From assembly GCF_006494425.1 (NCBI RefSeq), contig NZ_VHIV01000001.1, positions 1,116,001-1,180,000 on the forward strand: a stretch of DNA of 64,000 bases. The letters are read 5' to 3'. This DNA is from Bacillus dicomae. GTDB lineage: Bacteria; Bacillota; Bacilli; Bacillales; Bacillaceae_G. Below, piece by piece: positions 9,868 through 17,550 of this stretch (position 1 is the stretch's first letter; each line of letters starts with the position of its first letter). The notes under the pieces were generated by a model. The model saw only the letters and a list, made by a program, of their open reading frames with translations. It ran no database searches and was not told where the DNA came from. Both the position numbers and the translations under genes were made by a program.

Positions 9868-11085
9868 ATGTCGATGAAAAGGCGTAAATGGCTAAAGATG
9901 ATGGCTACTGGTTGTGTTTTAGGTTCATTATTAATAACGGCAGCTTGTTCAGGGAAGAAAACAAGTACAGAGGATGAAAAAACGATTAAGGTAGGAGTCC
10001 TTGCTTCATTAACAGGTCCATTAGAATCATATGGAAAACAAACAGTGAACGGATTTGAATTAGGGTTAGACTACGCAACTGGTGGAACTGGGAAAGTCGA
10101 AGGGAAGAAGATTAAGTTTGTTGTAGAAGATACGGAAACGAAAGCAGATGTAGCAGTTAAAAAAGCTACGAAATTATTAGAAGAAGAAAAAGTAGATTTT
10201 TTAGTTGGATCATCAAGTTCAAGTGATACATTAGCAGTTTTACCACTAGCGGGGGAATATGAAAAAATTATGGTTGTAGAACCGGCAGTAGCTGATAGTA
10301 TTACCGGGAAGAACTGGAATAAATATATTTTTAGAACAGGTAGAAATTCATCTCAAGATGCAGTCGCTGGTGCTGCAGCAATTGCTAAAAAAGATGTGAA
10401 AATAGCAACGTTAGCACAAGATAATGCTTATGGTCGTGAAGGGATTGCGGCATTTAAAGCTGGAGCGAAGAAGTTAGGTGCAAATATTGTAAACGAGCAA
10501 TATGCTGATACAAATTCGACTGACTTCACTGCTAATATTCAAAATATCATTAGCTCAAAACCAGATTATTTATTTATCGTTTGGGCAGGGGCGAATTCAC
10601 CTTGGAAACAGTTGAAAGATATGAATGTGGAAGCGCAAGGTATTAAAATTTCTACCGGTGCACCAGATATACCAGCATTAAAAACGATGGATGCGTTAGT
10701 AGGAATGCAAGGCTTTTCTGTTTATTATCATACACTTCCGAAAAATAAGGTGAATGATTGGTTAGTGGAAGAACATAAAAAACGATTTAATGGTGCGGTG
10801 CCAGATTTATTTACAGCAGGTGGAATGTCAGCGGCAATTTCAATTGTAGAAGCTTTAAAGAAAACAAAAGGTGATACAGATGTAGATTCGTTGATTAAGA
10901 AAATGGAAGGAATGGAATTTGATACGCCGAAAGGAAAGATGAAGTTTAGAGAAAAGGATCACCAAGCGATGCAGACACTTTATTCTATCACGTTGAAAAA
11001 GCAAGATGGTATTGATTATCCGGTGCCAGTATTAGAGCGGGAATTAACGATGAAAGAGACAGAACCACCAATTCAAAATAAATAG
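9868..11085 (+). CDS. ABC importer solute-binding lipoprotein (Liv/branched-chain amino acid type)
   Basis: A 405-residue periplasmic-binding-type protein of the LivJ/amide-binding fold. The N-terminus has a charged start, a hydrophobic stretch and a lipobox LITAAC with the lipidated Cys at residue 27, so it is anchored on the outer face of the membrane. The start of the mature domain, IKVGVLASLTGPLESYGKQ, is typical of Peripla_BP_6 proteins that bind amino acids, aromatic acids or short-chain amides. ATG 9868 is preferred over ATG 9853, because GGGGAGG sits 6 bp before it. A perfect hairpin separates it from the ATPase gene, which may allow more binding protein than transporter. Ligand unknown. 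Confidence 0.92.
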   Translation: MSMKRRKWLKMMATGCVLGSLLITAACSGKKTSTEDEKTIKVGVLASLTGPLESYGKQTVNGFELGLDYATGGTGKVEGKKIKFVVEDTETKADVAVKKATKLLEEEKVDFLVGSSSSSDTLAVLPLAGEYEKIMVVEPAVADSITGKNWNKYIFRTGRNSSQDAVAGAAAIAKKDVKIATLAQDNAYGREGIAAFKAGAKKLGANIVNEQYADTNSTDFTANIQNIISSKPDYLFIVWAGANSPWKQLKDMNVEAQGIKISTGAPDIPALKTMDALVGMQGFSVYYHTLPKNKVNDWLVEEHKKRFNGAVPDLFTAGGMSAAISIVEALKKTKGDTDVDSLIKKMEGMEFDTPKGKMKFREKDHQAMQTLYSITLKKQDGIDYPVPVLERELTMKETEPPIQNK

Positions 11086-11106
11086 ACTGAATTTTCTGTT
11101 GTTTCT

Positions 11107-11134
11107 GTATAAAGAGGGGATACCCTCTTTATAC
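11107..11134 (+). promoter_or_regulatory. intercistronic 12-bp hairpin between binding protein and ATPase genes
   Basis: GTATAAAGAGGG and CCCTCTTTATAC form a perfect 12-bp stem around a GATA loop. Only a weak T-rich tract follows, so it looks like a partial terminator or an mRNA-stabilising hairpin protecting the upstream message. Confidence 0.6.
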
Positions 11135-11174
11135 GTATTTCTTTCATACTGAAAGCTTTAAAGGGAGGGATTTC

Positions 11175-11948
11175 GTGACACATTTGCTTGAAACGAAAAA
11201 TCTTAGCGTATCTTTTGGTGAACATCATGTTATTAAAGATGTAAATTTAACTGTTCAAAAAGGAAAGCTCATTTCTATTATCGGGCCAAATGGTGCGGGG
11301 AAGACAACATTATTTAATTTACTAAGTGGACAGATTTCACCCACAACAGGTGAAGTATATTTTAAAGGGCAAGATATTACAAAACTATCAATTTCAGATC
11401 GAACTCGATTAGGAATTGGTCGTTCTTTTCAACTTACAAATATATTCCCAGAGTTAACGGTACTTGAAAATGTTCGTTTAAGTGTTCAATCATTCGTGCA
11501 AGATTACTATAGTTTTTTTCCGAGTTCAGCAAAATGTAAGCAACAGGTTGGAGAGGCGAGACGTTTCTTAAGAACAGTATTACTTCACGAGAAAGAACAT
11601 GTATTAGCGAAAGATTTAGCGCATGGGGAAAAACGAAAGCTAGAGCTTGCGATGTTATTAGCTTTAAAAACGGATGTGTTACTACTTGATGAGCCGACGG
11701 CAGGTATATCAGTTGAGGAGGTACCGGCTATTTTACAAGTGATTGAAAATATTAAGAAACATCCAGAGAGTACAATTGTACTAATTGAACACAAAATGGA
11801 TATGGTACTAGGTTTGTCAGACCATCTTATCGTTTTATTTCATGGAGAGTTATTGGCTGAAGGTTTGCCCGAAGAAATTATGAAAGATGAGCGTGTACAA
11901 AGTGCTTATTTAGGGGGATTATATAGTGGCACTATTACAAGTGAATAA
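11175..11948 (+). CDS. ABC transporter ATP-binding protein, LivG type
   Basis: A 257-residue nucleotide-binding subunit of a branched-chain amino acid-type importer. Walker A GPNGAGKTT is near residue 40 and Walker B VLLLDEPTAG near residue 170. The signature loop is LAHGEKRKLEL, the GEKR/GEQR variant characteristic of LivG. The start is GTG 11175, 8 bp after AGGGAGGG. The end overlaps the LivF-type gene by 23 bp, so the two are translationally coupled and probably work as a heterodimer energising the two permeases downstream. Confidence 0.92.
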   Translation: MTHLLETKNLSVSFGEHHVIKDVNLTVQKGKLISIIGPNGAGKTTLFNLLSGQISPTTGEVYFKGQDITKLSISDRTRLGIGRSFQLTNIFPELTVLENVRLSVQSFVQDYYSFFPSSAKCKQQVGEARRFLRTVLLHEKEHVLAKDLAHGEKRKLELAMLLALKTDVLLLDEPTAGISVEEVPAILQVIENIKKHPESTIVLIEHKMDMVLGLSDHLIVLFHGELLAEGLPEEIMKDERVQSAYLGGLYSGTITSE

Positions 11949-12627
11949 TATAGAGACGTATTTAGATCAGTTTCATATTTTACAAGGGGTATCTCTTGCT
12001 GTTGAGAAAGGAACGATCACTGTACTGTTTGGAAGAAATGGGGCAGGGAAGACTACGACGTTACGTTCGGTTATGGGATTTCACCATATCGCACATGGTG
12101 AAATTTATTATGATAGTACGCAAGTAAATGGACTATCTACACATTTAATTTCAAGGAAAGGAATAGGGTATGTACCAGAAAATCAGGGCATTTTTCACGA
12201 CCTGACAGTAGAAGAAACATTCGCTCTTGCTAGAGGGAAGGGAGAAGAAGCGGAAGAGAAAATAGAGTGGATGCTTGAATTATTTCCAGATTTAAAGCAA
12301 TTTTGGCACAAAAAAAGCGGACTCTTGAGCGGAGGGCAAAAGCAAATGCTAGCAATTTCAAGAGCGTTTATTAATAGTGATGGTTTATTACTTATTGATG
12401 AGCCAAGTAAAGGCTTGTCCCCCATTATGATAGAAAAATTAATGATAGCCATTTTGAAAATGAAGGAGAAAACAACAGTTTTACTCGTTGAACAAAATTT
12501 TATGATGGCTAGTCAAATTGGTGATTACTTTTATATTATGGATAACGGAAAAATTGTCCATAACGGTTTTATGCATGAATTAAAAGAGGATAAGGAAATG
12601 TGTCACAAATATTTAGGAATCTCTTAA
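11926..12627 (+). CDS. ABC transporter ATP-binding protein, LivF type
   Basis: A 233-residue second ATPase of the importer. It has Walker A GRNGAGKTT, signature LSGGQKQML and Walker B LLIDEPSKGLSP, which is the usual LivF wording. GTG 11926 lies inside the end of the LivG-type gene, and AGGGGG precedes it. The short length and the lack of a C-terminal extension fit LivF. It pairs with the preceding ATPase. Confidence 0.92.
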   Translation: MALLQVNNIETYLDQFHILQGVSLAVEKGTITVLFGRNGAGKTTTLRSVMGFHHIAHGEIYYDSTQVNGLSTHLISRKGIGYVPENQGIFHDLTVEETFALARGKGEEAEEKIEWMLELFPDLKQFWHKKSGLLSGGQKQMLAISRAFINSDGLLLIDEPSKGLSPIMIEKLMIAILKMKEKTTVLLVEQNFMMASQIGDYFYIMDNGKIVHNGFMHELKEDKEMCHKYLGIS

Positions 12628-12648
12628 CATGAATCCGGGGTGAGAAGG

Positions 12649-13509
12649 ATGGATGTGTTAATCAATTTATTTGTAAATGGGGTTTCAACAGGGATGCTCA
12701 TTTTTTTATTAGCATCAGGTCTTTCACTTATTTTCGGTTTAATGAGTGTTCTAAACTTCGCACATGGTGGTTTATTTGCATGGGGAGCGTTTACAGGTGT
12801 TTGGCTATTTAATATGACAGGTAGTTACGTATTAGCGTTAATCGGAGCAATAGCTATGGGAATGTTCCTTGGATTCATTTTAGAAAGATTTCTTATTAGA
12901 CCGGTATATGGAAACCACGTTCGCCAGCTTCTTGTTACGCTTGGAGGAATGCTTGTACTTAGTGAATGTATTAAAGTATTTTGGGGACCGAACCCAATTG
13001 GTGCAAAGTTACCGTTATGGCTACAAGGAAGTTTTACATTTGGAGGCGTTATATTAATTAAATACCGTCTATTCGTTATTTTAATTGGGATTATCATTTA
13101 TATTGCCTTACTATTATTGCTCAAGAAAACAAAAGTAGGTCTTATGATACGCGCAGGCGTAATGGATAAAGAGATGGTTCAAGCACTCGGTATTAACGTA
13201 AAAGCAATATTTTCTTTCGTCTTTTTATTAGGAGCAGGAATGGCAGCGTTGGGAGGCTTCTTATTAGCACCGTATTCAGGTGTTATTTTCGCCGAGATGG
13301 GTATGCAGTATGCGATTTTAGCTTTCATAGTAGTAATTATTGGAGGGTTAGGAAGCGTACAAGGTTCAGCAATCGCTTCTTTAATTGTCGGATTAGCTGG
13401 TGCTTTTACAGCGTATTTTATACCGGATTTATCACTTGCAATCAATATGTTAATGTTACTATTTTTCTTAATAGTGAAGCCAAATGGACTTGTCGGTGAA
13501 AAGGGGTGA
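12649..13509 (+). CDS. ABC transporter permease, LivH type
   Basis: A polytopic membrane protein of about 286 residues, a Liv-type permease. The conserved early stretch ASGLSLIFGLMSVLNFAHGGLFAWGAF is diagnostic of LivH, with several further hydrophobic helices and a C-terminal VIIGGLGSVQGSAIASL segment. ATG 12649 is chosen; GTG 12640 is the in-frame alternative and both have only moderate ribosome binding sites. It lies 21 bp after LivF and abuts the LivM-type gene. Confidence 0.9.
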   Translation: MDVLINLFVNGVSTGMLIFLLASGLSLIFGLMSVLNFAHGGLFAWGAFTGVWLFNMTGSYVLALIGAIAMGMFLGFILERFLIRPVYGNHVRQLLVTLGGMLVLSECIKVFWGPNPIGAKLPLWLQGSFTFGGVILIKYRLFVILIGIIIYIALLLLLKKTKVGLMIRAGVMDKEMVQALGINVKAIFSFVFLLGAGMAALGGFLLAPYSGVIFAEMGMQYAILAFIVVIIGGLGSVQGSAIASLIVGLAGAFTAYFIPDLSLAINMLMLLFFLIVKPNGLVGEKG

Positions 13510-13510
13510 A

Positions 13511-14512
13511 ATGGTGAACAGCACATCAAATCGAATTAAAGTATACTTCGGAGTATGTATGCTCATTTGTTTAAGTGTATTTCCATTCGTAAATGATTCA
13601 CGAAGTTTGTTAATTTTGTTCACTCAAATCTTCATCTTTGCTATTTTTGCAATGAGTTTTGATGTTTTGCTTGGTTATACAGGAATTGTATCGTTCGGGC
13701 ATTGTATGTTCTTTGGAATAGGAGCATATGGGGTAGCGCTTTTATTTGATCGGCAGGGGGTATCCATAACGAATTTTTTCATAGGGATAGTAGCTGCAAT
13801 TATCATTTCAGCAATTGTTAGTTATATAATCGGTTTGCTTTCATTAAGGCTGAAAAGTCATTTTTATGCAATGTTAACACTCGCTATTTCACAGTTGTTT
13901 TTCGTACTTGCTGAAAAATGGCGTGGGCTCACTCACGGAGGGGATGGTTTTACATTTGGCGTACCAGATGTATTCCGTGATCGTTTTACCTTTTATTATG
14001 TAACACTTATATGTTTACTCTTCATTTTCATTCTACTACGTCTTTTCACCAAATCTTCTATTGGAAAAGTATTAAAGGCAATTTCACAAAATGAGCACCG
14101 TGTTGAAGCACTAGGATATAAAGTTCTTCATTATAAAATTATTGCTAGTATTGTTGCAGGAGTAGTAGCTACGGTTAGCGGTGGTTTATTTGTTATCACG
14201 TTGCGCTTTGTTAATACGACTGTATTTTCAATTGAAATGACATTAAATGCATTATTGATGACAATGATTGGCGGCGTTGGAACGTTAATTGGAGCAATTG
14301 CAGGAGCTGGAATTATTGAATCACTGAAATATTATTTATCAGAACTAGCTACAGAGTATCCGATTTTTGAACGATGGACGATTATTCTAGGTTTCTTGTA
14401 TATTATCGTATTACTAGTGTTTCCAACAGGATTAGTTGGAACGCTTAAGAAGTTAACGAATTTTAATAGGGGTAATAAGGAGAAAAGTGCAGAAGTGGAG
14501 CAAAACGTGTGA
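13511..14512 (+). CDS. ABC transporter permease, LivM type
   Basis: A 333-residue second permease. The LivM-type core is visible as FDVLLGYTGIVSFGHCMFFGIGAYG in the N-terminal third and MIGGVGTLIGAIAGAG near the C-terminal end, with about ten hydrophobic segments. ATG 13511 is preferred because AAAAGGGGTGAA directly precedes it; an upstream in-frame ATG at 13484 overlaps the LivH gene. It completes a five-component importer and is followed by a terminator, marking the end of the acyl cluster. Confidence 0.9.
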   Translation: MVNSTSNRIKVYFGVCMLICLSVFPFVNDSRSLLILFTQIFIFAIFAMSFDVLLGYTGIVSFGHCMFFGIGAYGVALLFDRQGVSITNFFIGIVAAIIISAIVSYIIGLLSLRLKSHFYAMLTLAISQLFFVLAEKWRGLTHGGDGFTFGVPDVFRDRFTFYYVTLICLLFIFILLRLFTKSSIGKVLKAISQNEHRVEALGYKVLHYKIIASIVAGVVATVSGGLFVITLRFVNTTVFSIEMTLNALLMTMIGGVGTLIGAIAGAGIIESLKYYLSELATEYPIFERWTIILGFLYIIVLLVFPTGLVGTLKKLTNFNRGNKEKSAEVEQNV

Positions 14513-14534
14513 AAAATCAATTGCATAGAATATG

Positions 14535-14571
14535 AAAATCCCTCTTTTAGATTCGTGAAGGAGGGATTTTT
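14535..14571. terminator. terminator closing the importer operon
   Basis: AAAATCCCTC pairs with GAGGGATTTTT, followed by T-rich sequence. It lies between convergent genes (LivM-type on +, LysR on -). Confidence 0.85.
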
Positions 14572-14610
14572 ATTGGTGTATGTAATTTTAGTTCGTTTAT
14601 AGCTATTATA

Positions 14611-15399
14611 TTAATCAAATAGTTCATCAGGGATTTGTTTTAAAGAGATTAGATTCGTAAAAAAATGAACAGTTAATTTCTCAATTGGAACATCTTCAAT
14701 TGGTACCAATTTATCATTTTTAATCGGTAAAAAGGCTATCCCTTTTCCGTCCTGAATAAACTCTTCAATAAGCGAATAAGAATCTAATTGTTGAAGTTGA
14801 CGCTGAGATATATTATTTTCTTTTAGAAATTGTATAGTCTTATTTCTAAAAGGACACTTTTTGTCATTACTAACGAAGAAGAGTTCCTTTGAATAGTCAA
14901 TGGTACACTTTTGTTTTGCTTTTAATAAGCCGATAGAAATTGGAGTGGAAAATACTTTTTTAAACGCTGTGTCCAAGTAATCCTCATAAGTAATGACCAT
15001 ATCAACTTTTTGTTGCTGCAGTAATTTTTGTAAATGACTACTATTTTCTACATATACTTGATAATTCCTGAAATTTTCTTTAATGCGCTTACTTACGTAA
15101 TTAGTCAAAATAGATTGTGACGTCGCTATTACATAAGAAGAACCACTCGCTTTAATTTTCTCTTTCGCTTCTTCTAATAGGGTTAATATTTGATTTGTGT
15201 AGTCTAATAAAATGTCACCATAAGGTAACAAGGAAACGCCTTTGTTATCTCTATGTAGTAAAGGTGTTTCTAATTCTTGTTCTAATTTTTTGATTCGCTC
15301 AGTTACGTTCGGTTGAACATATCCTAACTCTTTCGCAGCTTTACTAATAGAACCTTCGCTAGCTACAGTTTTGAATATAATAAGATCATTTATTTCCAT
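14611..15399 (-). CDS. LysR family transcriptional regulator
   Basis: A 262-residue regulator with a clear LysR helix-turn-helix at residues 1-60 (MEINDLIIFKTVASEGSISK, then KELGYVQPNVTERIKKLEQE). The remainder is a shortened effector-binding domain, since most LysR proteins are about 290-300 residues. It is divergent from the DUF4865/tautomerase/CMD trio, and the 120-bp gap holds a TATCATT/AATGATA palindrome with LysR-box spacing. It very likely controls those three genes and itself. Confidence 0.88.
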   Translation of the reverse strand: MEINDLIIFKTVASEGSISKAAKELGYVQPNVTERIKKLEQELETPLLHRDNKGVSLLPYGDILLDYTNQILTLLEEAKEKIKASGSSYVIATSQSILTNYVSKRIKENFRNYQVYVENSSHLQKLLQQQKVDMVITYEDYLDTAFKKVFSTPISIGLLKAKQKCTIDYSKELFFVSNDKKCPFRNKTIQFLKENNISQRQLQQLDSYSLIEEFIQDGKGIAFLPIKNDKLVPIEDVPIEKLTVHFFTNLISLKQIPDELFD

Positions 15400-15420
15400 T
15401 TATCACAGCCCCTTATACGA

Positions 15421-15437
15421 TATCATTATAAATGATA
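15421..15437. promoter_or_regulatory. candidate LysR operator
   Basis: TATCATT and AATGATA arms with a 3-base centre form a perfect palindrome in the divergent promoter region. It fits the T-N11-A LysR-box pattern and begins 22 bp before the LysR start codon. Confidence 0.45.
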
Positions 15438-15519
15438 CCAAACATAATTTATACCTATTTTACGTTAGCCAGTTATCGCTTTATCATTATGCATATAAGA
15501 TAGAAAGTGAGTGATACAC

Positions 15520-16068
15520 ATGATTGGAATGCAATATAAGGTCATTTTACCGAAAGATTATGACATGGAGATTATAAAAAAAAGGGTAAAGGATAATGGG
15601 CATAAAACTAATGGTTTTCAAGATCTGAATTTTAAAGCTTATTTAATTACTGAGGTAGGTAAGGATGGGAATTTCTATAACTGTTATGCACCTTTATATA
15701 TTTGGAATGGTCATGAAGGAATGAACAAATTTATCTTTGAAGGGTATTACGATAATATTTTACAATCGTTTGGATGGCAACAAATAAATATAGGTGTTCC
15801 ATTAGTTGTTAATCTAAGTGATGATTTTAAAAAAAGTAAATATGCTGTTGAGTATACAGGGAGTATTTCTCAAAGTAATTCACTGAGAGGGAATCAATTA
15901 AACACTATGAATGAGAATGTACAAAACATAGAAAAGTGTTTAGGAAATATAATCATTTATAATCCAGATAAATGGGGATATAGCCAATTCAGGTTTTATA
16001 ATGAAAAGCCTGATATGGTAACGAATAAAGATGTTACAGTATATGAGATTTTACACATTTCACGATGA
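15520..16068 (+). CDS. DUF4865 family protein
   Basis: A 182-residue cytoplasmic protein without signal peptide or membrane segment. The opening MIGMQYKVILPKDYDMEII and the overall length fit the DUF4865 family, which is commonly found next to LysR regulators and tautomerase-like genes. The family has no established activity known to me. ATG 15520 is preferred to GTG 15511 because the GAGTGA ribosome binding site is better placed. First gene of a trio with the tautomerase and CMD-type proteins. Confidence 0.7.
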   Translation: MIGMQYKVILPKDYDMEIIKKRVKDNGHKTNGFQDLNFKAYLITEVGKDGNFYNCYAPLYIWNGHEGMNKFIFEGYYDNILQSFGWQQINIGVPLVVNLSDDFKKSKYAVEYTGSISQSNSLRGNQLNTMNENVQNIEKCLGNIIIYNPDKWGYSQFRFYNEKPDMVTNKDVTVYEILHISR

Positions 16069-16104
16069 AAATTTGCTGAAGTTTAAGAAAAGGAATGAAA
16101 ATGT

Positions 16105-16512
16105 ATGCCTTTTGTGAACGTTTATTATCATGAAAATAAATTAAATAAAGAAGAAATCAAAAAGATAGGTGAATGTATTCATCTTTCATTAATTGAACAT
16201 TTTAACATCCCTGAAAATGATTATTTTCAACTGTTTTTATCATACTCGCAAAATCACTTTTTATATAATCCATATTATTTATTAGAAAGAGGAGAAAAGA
16301 GAACAGAGAATATGATGTATGTTTCTATCACATGTGGACCGGGAAGAACGATAAAACAGAAAAGTGATCTGTATCAGTCGATATCCTCGAAGGTTTCTGA
16401 ATGTTCTAGTATAAAAAGTGCAGACATTTTTATTACTCTAAATGAGACAGCTGCTGAAAATTGGTCGTTTGGTCAAGGATTGGCGCAATTGGTAAAAATG
16501 AAAGGGGATTGA
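16105..16512 (+). CDS. tautomerase family protein
   Basis: A 135-residue protein of the tautomerase superfamily. Processing of the start Met would expose Pro as the N-terminal residue (MPFVNVYYHENKL...), the catalytic base of this superfamily. The two-module length suggests an MSAD/cis-CaaD-like or Tautomerase_2-type enzyme rather than the 62-residue 4-OT. The substrate is unknown. It lies 36 bp after the DUF4865 gene and 4 bp before the CMD gene, in a LysR-controlled unit that may act on an aromatic or unsaturated acid. Confidence 0.75.
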   Translation: MPFVNVYYHENKLNKEEIKKIGECIHLSLIEHFNIPENDYFQLFLSYSQNHFLYNPYYLLERGEKRTENMMYVSITCGPGRTIKQKSDLYQSISSKVSECSSIKSADIFITLNETAAENWSFGQGLAQLVKMKGD

Positions 16513-16516
16513 AATA

Positions 16517-16837
16517 ATGAATGAATCCATTGAATATTGTATTCAAAAGAAAATGAGAGAAATGGCACCTGCATTTGCTCATTATAGTGAAGAGATATTG
16601 TTCGAGGAAGTGTGGCGGGATGCCACTTTAACATTAAGAGAAAGAAGTTTATGTACTGTGTCAGCACTAATCAGTCTCGGTAATACAGAACAATTACCAT
16701 TTCATCTGAAGCTAGCTAAACAAAATGGGATTATGGAGAATGAGTTGGTTGCATTAATAACACATATGGCTTTTTACGTTGGTTGGCCAAAAGCTGTGGC
16801 GGCTTTACACATAGCAATGAATGAAATGGAAAGTTAA
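16517..16837 (+). CDS. carboxymuconolactone decarboxylase (CMD) family protein
   Basis: A 106-residue all-helical CMD/AhpD-like protein. The helix pair around LRERSLCTVSALISLGNTEQLPFHLKLAKQNG matches the CMD fold. It lacks the CxxC of AhpD: a single Cys (in LCTVSA) is present and the following His is in LPFHLKLA, as in many CMD-like proteins. The role is uncertain, possibly a decarboxylase or a thiol-related detoxification partner. It is the last gene of the trio and ends just before a very long perfect hairpin. Confidence 0.8.
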   Translation: MNESIEYCIQKKMREMAPAFAHYSEEILFEEVWRDATLTLRERSLCTVSALISLGNTEQLPFHLKLAKQNGIMENELVALITHMAFYVGWPKAVAALHIAMNEMES

Positions 16838-16838
16838 G

Positions 16839-16892
16839 AATAACGATAAGAAAGAATTCATTTAAACATGAATTCTTTCTTATCGTTATTTA
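16839..16892 (+). terminator. long terminator hairpin after CMD gene
   Basis: The arms of about 22 bp starting AATAACGATAAG and ending CTTATCGTTATT form an uninterrupted stem around a 6-7 base loop, with T-rich sequence in the 3' arm. Confidence 0.85.
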
Positions 16893-16935
16893 TGCAATAC
16901 TCTAATGAGATATTTTTCACGTTTTCTCTTGCTTT

Positions 16936-16963
16936 ACTATCACTTGAGTGGTAAAGTGATAGT
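16936..16963. promoter_or_regulatory. candidate MarR operator upstream of marR-type gene
   Basis: ACTATCACTT and AAGTGATAGT are perfect 10-bp inverted arms separated by 8 bp, ending 27 bp before the MarR start codon. A TTGCTT/TAAAGT promoter-like pair with 17-bp spacing (TTGCTT at 16929) overlaps it, so binding would block transcription. Confidence 0.5.
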
Positions 16964-16990
16964 GAGATTCACGATAGGAAGTGATCAAAC

Positions 16991-17434
16991 ATGCGTGATA
17001 ATACGATAGGATCATTAATATGGTTACGTTTAATACGATTTACGAACCAAAGTAATCAGATGTCAAATGAGTTTTTGAAACGTTTTGATTTAACGACTGC
17101 TCAGTTTGATGTGCTTTTGCAAATACGTACGTATCAGCCATTAACACAAATGGAGTTAGCAGAAAAGGTAACTGTTACACAGGGCGGTATTTCTCGAATG
17201 TTAACGCGTCTTGAAAAAGAAGGATATATAGTACGAAAACAAGATTGGAAAACGAAAACGATTAGTCTTACAGAGCAAGGAGAAGCAGCTTTAGAGAGAG
17301 CATTGCCAGAGCAACTTGCATTTCAATCTTCGTTTTTTGATGATGTATTAAATGAAGAAGAGCAGAAAATATTATACGAGCTAATGACGAAAGTTCATAA
17401 GCATAGTGAAAAAAAAGAATTACCGCAAGAGTAA
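16991..17434 (+). CDS. MarR family transcriptional regulator
   Basis: A 147-residue winged-helix repressor. The DNA-binding segment ([20 protein letters not shown], then [20 protein letters not shown]) is the typical MarR helix-turn-helix and wing. The N-terminal half has no OhrR-type reactive Cys, so it is probably a ligand-sensing rather than peroxide-sensing member. It is followed by a flavin-dependent monooxygenase gene which it likely controls, and is itself preceded by a strong palindrome. Confidence 0.9.
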
Positions 17435-17440
17435 TTTTTT

Positions 17441-17476
17441 TTACAACATCAATTGACTAATCAAGTGATGTTGTAA
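17441..17476 (+). promoter_or_regulatory. long inverted repeat between marR-type and monooxygenase genes
   Basis: TTACAACATCA and TGATGTTGTAA form perfect 11-bp arms separated by 14 bp that partly pair further (TTGA/TCAA). It starts 6 bp after the MarR stop codon. It could be a MarR operator for the downstream gene or a hairpin in the message; the T-run lies on its 5' side, so it is not a good terminator for the + strand. Confidence 0.5.
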
Positions 17477-17550
17477 GTAAGAGAGACATTTGAATTACTA
17501 ACGTTTTTAGAAGAGAAACTAATACGACATCATTAAAGGAGAGAGTAATT

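Noticed and set aside
13179-13529. 116-codon ORF on the - strand opposite the Liv permeases
   Set aside because: Shadow of two clear membrane-protein genes; composition is that of an antisense frame.
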